Positions 55,675 through 64,000 of a DNA stretch of 64,000 bases are shown piece by piece. The notes below the pieces were generated by a model. That model ran no database searches. It was not told where the DNA came from and saw only the letters and a program-made list of their open reading frames with translations. A program made the position numbers and the translations under genes. Source of the stretch: Chiridota heheva (taxonomy: Eukaryota > Echinodermata > Holothuroidea > Apodida > Chiridotidae). The first letter of the stretch is position 1. Every line of letters begins with the position of its first letter. The stretch lies in assembly GCA_020152595.1 (NCBI GenBank), contig JAIGNY010000659.1, forward strand, positions 383,501 through 447,500, in the 5' to 3' direction.

Positions 55675-56141
55675 AATAGCTACCTTTGCAGCCCATTGAG
55701 CTACGTTTGTAGCCATTGAGTTACCTTTGTAGCCATTTAGCTACCTTTGTAGCCATTGAGCTACCTTTGTAGCTATTGAGCTACCTTTGTAGCCCATTGA
55801 GCTACCTTTGTAGCTATTGAGCTACCTTTGTAGCCCATTGAGCTACCTTTGTAGCCCATTGAGCTACCTTTGTAGCCCATTGAGCTACCTTTGTAGCCCA
55901 TTGAGCTACCTTTGTAGCCATTGAGCTACCTTTGTAGCCATTGAGCTACCTTTGTAGCCATTGAGCTACCTTTGTAGCCATTGAGCTACCTTTGTAGCCA
56001 TTGAGCTACCTTTGTAGTCATTGAGCTCCCTTTGTAGCCATTGAGCTACCTTTGTAGCCCATTGAACTACCTTTGTAGCCCATTGAACTACCTTTGTAGC
56101 CATTGAACTACCTTTGTAGCCATTGAACTACCTTTGTAGCA
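55675..56141. repeat. 20-21 bp minisatellite GAGCTACCTTTGTAGCCATT, about 22 copies
   Basis: Units vary by CATT/CCATT and GAGCTA/GAACTA. It starts four bases after the TTAA of the preceding element. AGCTACCTTTGTAGCT is an imperfect palindrome within the unit. Confidence 0.95.
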
Positions 56142-56224
56142 TTTGTGGAATTGCTTGGTTAGAGTTTAAAACCTTTTCCGCCAAGTTGTTTCATTACTGA
56201 TGCTTGCTTTTATACTTATAACGT

Positions 56225-56503
56225 ATTAAGCGCCCCTGCTCTAATAAGCGCCCACCCAATATATTTTGACTGAGGAAGTAAATTATTTGATTAATTCAAA
56301 GACTTAAAATTAAGTTTTGTTATGTTATTTGCTTATTGTGCATCTAAAGCTGACAATGTTTTTGTGGTGGTTATTGTGGTGCTAGTAAAAAACCTGCACA
56401 CTACACTGTATGCGGCTTTAGAGCATGGGCGCTTATTAGAAAGAAACTTTGGGCGTAAAAAGTGGTGCAATTTTATTTTGGTAAGTGCCCAAAGCGCTTA
56501 TTA
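56225..56503. mobile_element. Inverted-repeat element (TAAGCGCCC ends)
   Basis: TTAAGCGCCCCTGCTCTAATAAGCGCCC at the left faces GGGCGCTTATTAG and AAGCGCTTATTA at the right. The right half matches 21700-21803. No transposase. Confidence 0.65.
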
Positions 56504-57364
56504 CGTTCAATATGGTATATAACTTTTGCATTTACTCTCTTAGTCATTCGTATTGGAATAAGCAACTCTTTGTTTCGATTTTACTCTTCAGGCTATTGAA
56601 CAAGAAAACTCCGTTTCACCCAAACATTTTTGTTGATAAATTAACTTGTTCTGCCAAAGTTCTACCAGTTTTATTCTGAAGCCTTTATGTAACAAAGGGG
56701 CCTTAATCATGTCTGAAACATTTTTCTATTGTTTGCATACTTTTGTAAATGTCTTTTGATTTTATATAAAATTCTGTCAGCATTGCACAATTTTTTTACA
56801 TCAAGTAGTCATAGATTTTGCATGAAATGTTAGTAATAGATAACTTTTCATGTTATTTAACACATTCATCTTGAACCTAAAGACTGTTTTTTAATCCAAA
56901 ATGGGTCATCTGTTTACCTCTATCAGATTAGTTACGATAAGCAAAATTTAGACAAATTCAATGTACATTTTTGTATTATAATTATAATTTTCACCTAAAG
57001 GAGACAAAGTCAAATATTTTAGCTTGATTGAGAATTTGAAAATAAGCCAATTACCAATAACCTCATCATAAAATTTTATTCCATTCTTAAGTTATTCAAG
57101 TTTGAAGTTGTAACATAGTTGATGCCAGTTGGTCTAATCTTGTGTTGAAGTCATGCCAATGGTGACATAGTTTGCCCTATGTAATAAAAGTAGTAACTGT
57201 AATCAATGCTGGCATTGTTTATCTTTGCTGCTAGGGAAAGGCGAAATGAACCATTGAGCTTAGACCTATTTATACCTCAATGTTACGATGCAAAGTTAAT
57301 CTTGTAGAAGGATGTGGTTAATTTGTTGCTTTAAAATTGCAAGCCAAATTTTTAAGCAGTGCCT
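56504..57364. other. Non-coding stretch
   Basis: Unique AT-rich DNA; nothing recognised. Confidence 0.5.
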
Positions 57365-57482
57365 TTACTAATGTCCCTCATCCACTTATCTCTAATCCAC
57401 TTTAGCGCCTTAAATTTTTAACACCCTTTTGGCACATTTGACTCTGACTATCACGGTGCCGCTAAACGTCAACAAACCAAAC
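57365..57482 (+). mobile_element. LINE 3' end (AAACC tail), copy 2
   Basis: TAACACCCTTTTGGCACATT, ATCACGGTGCCGCTAAACGT and CAACAAACCAAACCAG match the end at 8810-8876. Confidence 0.7.
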
Positions 57483-57505
57483 CAGTATTAGCTGTTCTGC
57501 ATCTT

Positions 57506-58228
57506 AAAGGTTCAACCAGTCAGACCCGACCTGATAAATAAACAGGTTGGGTTAGACTTTTTCTCTTTGTTCTAAAAGCACAAGTAATTAGGATATAAAG
57601 GTTCAACCAGTCAGATCGACCTGATAAATAAACAGGTTAGGTTAGACTTTTTGTCTTTGTTCTGAAAGCACAAGTAATTAGGATATAAAGGTTCAACCAG
57701 TCAGACCCGACCTGATAAATAAACAGGTTGGGTTAGACTTTTTGTCTTTGTTCTGAAAGCACAAGTAATTAGGATATAAAGGTTCAACCAGTCAGACCCG
57801 ACCTGATAAATAAACAGGTTGGGTTAGACTTTTGTTTGTTCTGAAAGCACAAGTAATTAGGATATAAAGGTTCAACCAGTCAGACCCGACCTGATAAATA
57901 AACAGGTTGGGTTAGACCTTTTTTCTTTGTTCTGAAAGCACAAGTAATTAGGATATAAAGGTTCAACCAGTCAGACCCGACCTGATAAATAAACAGGTTG
58001 GGTTAGACCTTTTCTATTTGTTCTGAAAGCACAAGTAATTAGGATATAAAGGTTCAACCAGTCAGATCGACCTGATAAATAAACAGGTTGGGTTAGACCT
58101 TTTCTCTTTGTTCTGAAAACACAAGTAATTAGGATATAAAGGTTCAACCAGTCAGACCCGACCTGATAAATAAACAGGTTGGGTTAGATCTTTTTCTCTT
58201 TGTTCTAAAAGCACAAGTAATTAGGATT
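57506..58228. repeat. ~91-bp minisatellite with strong hairpin, eight copies
   Basis: Each unit starts AAAGGTTCAACCAGTCAGAC and contains CCCGACCTG, ATAAATAAA, CAGGTTGGG, which can form a 9-bp stem with one G-T pair. It ends CACAAGTAATTAGGATAT. Copies are nearly identical (differences in TTTTTCTC runs and loss of CC in two copies), so the array is young. It begins 24 bases after a LINE tail. Confidence 0.95.
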
Positions 58229-59011
58229 TCCCTTATCAATGGCTCTATTGTACTAGTTCTTCTGTTGGTCCTAAGTTGTTGTGGAAGTTGGTGTTGAGTA
58301 TCATATTAGCAATGGATGAAGTCCTTATTGTGTGGTTTGAGTGATTATTTCAATTAAGATAAGTGGTGTTAAGTTTGTGGTTATGATTTGCAGGAACAAT
58401 TTTTTAAGGAGAAGGACAATTCATGATATGCTTTGACATGAAGTTCTATGGGCTTGAATCATATACAAGTATATATCAAGTATGCAAGTTAAAATTCATA
58501 GGCCAATGCAAAGTAAGAATGATTTCTTACAAGTTAGACAATTTGTAACAGATTATTGAGAATACATTAATATTTTAAACTGTACTGAGTCTATGACATC
58601 ATTTTTTAGAGGGCATATGAACAAAATGGCCGCTGCTATGTAACTATCCATTGACAGATTTATTGATATGATTCAATTACAAAATATATGCTAAATTGTT
58701 TTGTACAATGTGAAATTTCTTTAGATGACCTATAGATTATTATCTCTATCATATTAAATGAAGGTGAAGCTAAGACTTTATGTCTGCTTTAATAATATCT
58801 GTCCGAATATAGAGATAAAACACTTGCAAGAAAAAAGTTTTGTGTTTATGAGGAATTAACTTTTTGTACAAAGTGGGATTGACTTGTTTATCATTGTGCA
58901 TTATTCTTCTGTACCTGATGCTGCATTCATTGATGCATGGTAATCTTGTGGTTCAGGGAGTGTTGTACATTAACCTGTGGAGTATAAGGCTCTTAGTCTG
59001 CTTGTGAACAT
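58229..59011. other. Non-coding stretch
   Basis: Nothing recognised. Confidence 0.5.
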
Positions 59012-59279
59012 TGTGGTGTAGCGGTTATCATACCTGTCTACAAACCACGAGGCCCTGGGTTCAAGCCTGGGTTGGGTAGACACGCCAGTGCACCACACCT
59101 GGTTATCAAAGGCGGTGGACATTGACTTGGTTGTCGATGTTATGTCTGTCCGTACGTCATACCTGTGTTCTCGTACGGGTGTTTTAAGCGTTTCGTGATA
59201 GCATTGTTACTATCATAACCGATCACGCAGGTGACGACCCCGTCATTGTAATTGTGTGTTCACTCGTTGTCGTCGTCGT
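59012..59279 (+). mobile_element. tRNA-derived SINE with GTC-repeat tail, copy B, full length
   Basis: Box A-like TGGTGTAGCGGTTATCATAC and box B GGGTTCAAGCCTGGG, with the same body as the 12.0-kb copy plus about 30 extra bases (ACCTGTGTTCTCGTACGGGT). It ends in (GTC)n. Confidence 0.87.
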
Positions 59280-60840
59280 GAACATTGAGAGCATGAGCAC
59301 ATTCTTTTTCATTGGAGTTTCTCGGCAATTAGCCCCTTGGACTTGGCTTGCAGTAGTCACAGGTTTTACTATCTTATAACTGCTAAGGCGGTACAAACCA
59401 TGTGATTGCTTTACCCCTGCCAATTTAAGCCAAGCAGATGAGGAAATTTGCGCCATTGCTATCCTGTTTGGAAAAGAAGAAAAAAATGCGGCCTCACATA
59501 GTGTAGTTATTTGCAAGCAACAGGTAATTACAATGTTTAAGTTATGACAAATCAAATTTTGAATTTTTTTTTAGCATGTGCTTGTATAGACAAGAACAAT
59601 TCAAAATCTTGATTGTATTCCTTTATATTTCTCTACTAGATTTCAGACACCACAGGTGATCATAATGAAACAATTCTCTTTGAGAGGAATGGTCCATCAA
59701 TAAATTATAGGCATTGCACAAATTCCTCCATGCATATAATGCATATTTATTTTTAGGCTCAGCCAAGGACTTATCTGTTCCACTTCACTTTAATGGAGGT
59801 TTGTGGTTTCAGCCTTAGAAGAATGACCAATTGTGTACAGTGTAACAATAGCTGGTTGCTAGCAAGTGAAGCGCGAACAGGCTCTTAGGTTGGAAGGTAT
59901 AGATTACCCTGTGTTGTGTATGGTGTAACAATAACCGATTGCTAGCAATTGTACTGTGAAGAGACTCGGGTTAGAAGGTGTAGATTACCCCTGATTTTAG
60001 GAAAACCGAGGGTGTCGGGTTGGCGGCCCAAGGCATACAAGAACACCCTTTAAAAAGAGCTGTTGTGGCATTTAATTTGTTTGTATATATAGTAATAAAG
60101 AAAGCAGTGGCGTGTCTTGAGGGATGCAGGGCTTCACCTTCTAAAATATCATAGCCCTCCCTCCGCTCAAAAAAAACAAAACATTCTTCAACTTATGCAA
60201 AGTTTTCTTGAATTTTAAGGAAATTTTGTCAATTTTGGAAAATCTACTTTGTTTTTTGGGGGAAATTTCTATCATTTTTGTGAAATAAAAGAGTTTGAAG
60301 CTCTGGTGAAATCTTCAATTTGCAGGAAATTTTCTTCAATTTCCAGGGAAAATCTTTCTTCAATTTTCAGAGAAATTCTTCACTTTTCAGTAAAGCACTT
60401 TAAATTTGAGAAATTCCCAGGAAGTGTTGCCAAAATTGAACAAAGTTTCCAACAATTTTAGCATTTTCCTTCAATTTTATGTTAATAATTTCACTTACAT
60501 CAAAATAAAGCATGCATGCAACCGGGAATTCTCCTAACTACTATGCCTCTGTCCTCCCTAATCTAGAAATTGCATTCAGTGAGGTTTTTTTTTTTTTGGG
60601 GTTAAACCCTCTCAAAATTTTAATTGATCAATTATAAAATAGAATAGATGCAATAAATAAAGACTATCTGCAACTTGGTTCTCCTGAAATAAATTCTACC
60701 TCATGCCAAATTTGACAAGTTGCAAGATTACAGTGTGTACGTGATGGACGCTAACAATTTCTTAGCCTGTTAACTTAGCTCTTTAAGTTTCAGAACTGCA
60801 TCTGGTGTAGTCAATATTCTGACCGTATTATACTGTACAC
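59280..60840. other. Non-coding stretch
   Basis: No gene. 60110-60530 is a dispersed repeat related to 47.8-48.2 kb, rich in GGAAATTTT/AAATTTTC words. A direct repeat of about 70 bases with GCTAGCAA and GGTGTAGATTACCC-type sequence lies at about 59835-59915 and 59925-59990. Confidence 0.5.
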
Positions 60841-60950
60841 TATCTACATGGCTGCTATACAAATACTGCAAGTATTGCCTAGCATGTAGTGCCTACCGAG
60901 TGAGGTGTTTATCTCACTACATCCGTGAGACTAGCCTCGTTCATTTTAAA
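60840..60950 (-). repeat. Dispersed repeat, inverted match to 600-790
   Basis: GTAGTGCCTACCGAGTGAGG and TTTATCTCAC are complementary to the block near 705-745. Confidence 0.5.
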
Positions 60951-61599
60951 TTTCAAATAATATTATTCTCCTTCACTATCTCTTTGTGACTCTTCAAAAA
61001 ATATTTTGGTTCAATATATATTTCCTATTATGATTCTGAAACAGTAAAAATGTCTAAATAATACCATTCTTCATATCACATTTTAGACCTGGTTATTAAT
61101 CTATTGGCATTGGTTCGGAAGTTTTCATCCTAGATTCCTCAATGTTGCCAATTTACATGACTGTTGTGAATAAAAATAACGTCATAAATTGCTATAATTA
61201 GCATTGCTGAAATTGATTTTAACATACTTACTATTAAAATAAACCTTCAATAAATAGCACTTAATTTGAAGTCCATATTTTCTTCATTTAATAAAATTTA
61301 AAATATAGTTCTGGATTAAAAGATGGCAGATTTTGATCATGGAGTTTACATTACTAGTTCTGTTGCATCCTGAGGGCCACGACAAAAATTCTTAATGAAC
61401 AAATTGCATTTACTGCTAAAAATGGATTAAGGCTACAGCAAAACGTAATTTCGTTTGCATTATACCCAACTGCTTCCTCTCATTCAATTTTGGGAAAGGC
61501 TTGAAAAACAATAAGTTAACATAAGCAATAGCCTTGGTGTTTTGTTGTGATGTCACAAAGTACTGCATAATTTATGCTAATTCGGGAAGAAAAACTTCA

Positions 61600-61735
61600 A
61601 AGTGCTGTAAAATGGTCGATTTTAACCGATTTTGATTGAACTTTTTGCTATTTCGATGATCTTTTGTATATTTCAAGCCATTTTAACCCATTGTTATTGC
61701 TACCTGTCCGAATACCTTTAAGCACATGGGTTAAC
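61600..61735 (+). repeat. Dispersed repeat K, copy 5
   Basis: GTGCTGTAAAATGGTCGATT through GCTACCTGTCCGAATACCTT. Matches the 16.6- and 53.3-kb copies. Confidence 0.65.
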
Positions 61736-62985
61736 ACGGGTTAATGGGCTGAGAACACAAAGATGTAAATCTTCATGTTTTCTGTTTTTTAGATCAAATT
61801 TGTTTCATTCAGTATAGATGTAGGTTTATTCTATTTTTTCGTTTTTACTAAATACATCATTAGTCCAGAATGGAGGCAAATTCTTATCTGTAATCAAACA
61901 CAATAAGGAGTTATGTAAGTTTCTTATTAATTTGAAGGGTTATGTTTGTCCACACAACTAAAATTATTTTTCTACACCTTATTTTTCATCAAAAAAAAAA
62001 AAACTTATCATTTCTCTGATTATATAACCATTATTATAGTTTAGTTTATTAATTTAGTTTTTTTATCAGAGCCTTTTTTTCGGTTTCAGATAGTTTTTTT
62101 TTTTTTCTTTCTTTTACTTTAACATCAGGACTTGTCAAAGGCTCCTGAGATTTCAAAAAAATAAAGAAGCTTTTCATGAACTAAAAACTGCGAGCTGTGA
62201 GCTATTCAAAAGTGAGCAGCTTCCAGTCACCCTCAACTCAATTTCTTTTCTATTCCCCTTTTTGTGGTGTATTCATTTGAATTAATAGTTTTCTTGTAAC
62301 ATATTTATAACCAGTTTCCTGCATGTGGTATATTACAAGTTAGAAAATAAATCATTTTTCTAATGTATTTTGTGTCCTGATTTTGTTTATAGTTTAAAAA
62401 CAAGTCATCACCAGGGCTTCATGGGCAACCCTCAACAATTCCTGTCGCCATGGCGATGAAAACTTAAATCTTGGCAACAAAAAATTAAAAAATTATGATT
62501 TTATTTGCCAGAGAAATAACTTTGTCTCACCTGGCGACCAAAATAAAAGTTTTTATGATTTAGAAATGTACTGAAAATATTTCGGTAGCATGAAATAGTT
62601 TTGTTCTTTACTGTCCCAAAATTATTGCCAATCCTAATTACGAATTTTTTACACCGTAGGTTTGTCCCCACAAGCAGCGCCGGTATAATATGTACGATAT
62701 CATATCACTGAGCAACAGTGTACATATGGAGGTACAGTGTACATACGGATGTACATATTCCCAAAAGCGCACATAATATATGTAGAGAGGTGCCTGGAAA
62801 AAATAAGATCATTTTCCTGCAGGAAACATTTTTTTCATTCAAAATTATGATTTAAACTGGTTTTGTACTGGCGAGTAACTTAACAATTTTGGCGATCAAA
62901 ATTTTGGAAATGAGGGAAACATGGTTTCCTGTTTTTTCTGCGTTGAAGACCACAAAAAATGCAATTGTTGATGATTTTCATGAAT
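61736..62985. other. Non-coding stretch
   Basis: Nothing recognised apart from short homopolymers. Confidence 0.5.
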
Positions 62986-62986
62986 T

Positions 62987-63960
62987 CCCCCACTATGGCT
63001 TCATGAATTCCTTTACTATGACTTCATGAATTCCTTTACTATGGCTTCATGAATTCCTTTACTATGGCTTCATGAATTCCTTTACTATGGCTTCATGAAT
63101 TCATCTACTATGGCTTCATGAATTCCCCACTATGGCTTCATGAATTCCCCTACTATGGCTTTATGAATTCCCCTACTATGGCTTCATGAATTCCCCTACT
63201 ATGGCTTCATGTATTCCCTACTATGGCTTCATGCATCCCCTTACTACGGCTTCATGATTTCTCCCATTATGGCTTCATGAATTCCACTACTAGGCTTCAT
63301 AGATTCCACTACTAGGGCATCATGAATTCCACCACTAGGGCTTCATAGATTCCACTACTAGGGCTTCATGAATTCCACCACTAGGGCTTCATAAATCCCC
63401 CCCACTAGAGCGTCGTGAATTCCTCCACTAGTGCTTCAGGAATTCCTCCACTAGTGCTTCAGGATTCCCCACTAGAGAATCCACAAGGGACTCCCCACTT
63501 CGTCTTCAGGGATTCCCCCACTATGGCTTCAGGAATTCCCCCACTTCGGCTTCAGCAAATCCCCCCTCTATAAGCTTCATGAATTCCTGCACTATGGCTT
63601 CATGAATACCTTCACTGGGACTTCAGGGATAACCCCACTAGTGATTCAGGTATTTCCTCACCATGGCTTTATAAATTCCCCCACTAAGGCTCTGTGAATT
63701 CTCCCACTATGGGGTTTCTGGAATTTCCCCTACTAGGGCTTTGGGGATTTCCCCTACCAGAAATTTGAGGACCCTTACTAGTAATTCAGACCCATAATCC
63801 CCACCAGGGCCTCAGAGATCCCCCACCAGGACTTCAAAGATACCCCCACCAGGACTTCAGAGATCCCCCACCAGATTTTTAGGAATTTATTCACCCAGGA
63901 CGTCAGGATTTCCCCACCCAGAAATTTTGGATTCCCCACCCAGGGCATTAGGGCTTCAAC
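62987..63960. repeat. ~23-bp minisatellite ATGGCTTCATGAATTCCCCTACT with decay gradient
   Basis: From 62987 to about 63230 the units are nearly uniform. They become progressively degenerate (CTAGGGCTTCATAGATTCCA, then CCAGGACTTCAGAGATCCCC) toward 63960. Period about 21-24 bases, over 40 units. The ORF on the minus strand at its end is a shadow. Confidence 0.9.
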
Positions 63961-64000
63961 CATACATGGACCAATTCAAAATTCTCAATCAAATGATGAA

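Overview
The window looks like AT-rich genomic DNA from a metazoan, most likely a marine invertebrate. The evidence is a gene split by introns with GT..AG borders, tRNA-derived SINEs, RNase H-bearing LINE fragments, a DIRS-type retroelement fragment, many short inverted-repeat elements, and abundant micro- and minisatellites. An echinoderm or other invertebrate deuterostome is my guess, but nothing in the sequence proves it. Nearly all the six-frame open reading frames are chance ORFs or repeat shadows.

One protein-coding gene is well supported, on the + strand. Seven coding exons (17603-17691, 19009-19215, 22531-22673, 46527-46643, 47459-47725, 49130-49341, 51303-51635) join with matching phases and no internal stop. 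They encode a 455-residue PLP-dependent fold-type I enzyme of aminotransferase class V, closest in motif pattern to the isopenicillin-N-epimerase-like branch. The cofactor residues are present: D253 and H256 in the DGAH motif, and K279 in the SFHKW motif. The first coding exon is too short to appear as a long ORF. It was found from its splice sites and phase, and is less certain than the others. The gene covers 34 kb, of which 23.9 kb is one intron (22674-46526).

Layout: 1-17 kb is upstream DNA with degenerate transposon pieces (RT remnant near 6.7 kb, LINE 3' ends near 8.8 and 13.1 kb, SINEs at 12.0 and 16.4 kb). 17.6-22.7 kb holds exons 1-3. 22.7-46.5 kb is the giant intron, with two RNase H LINE copies, a DIRS fragment, inverted-repeat elements and large tandem arrays. 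46.5-51.6 kb holds exons 4-7. 51.6-64 kb is downstream DNA with a TTAA-flanked inverted-repeat element, SINEs, and three large minisatellites.

The most unusual signal is that two splice acceptors of this gene have been locally multiplied. The exon 2 acceptor with the first 22 exon bases lies in a six-copy, 62-64 bp tandem array, and one upstream copy could add 21 residues in frame. The exon 6 acceptor, with the exon start that encodes the catalytic lysine, is duplicated as a 143-bp direct repeat. The start codon is also immediately preceded, in frame, by a minimal ATG-TAA upstream ORF.
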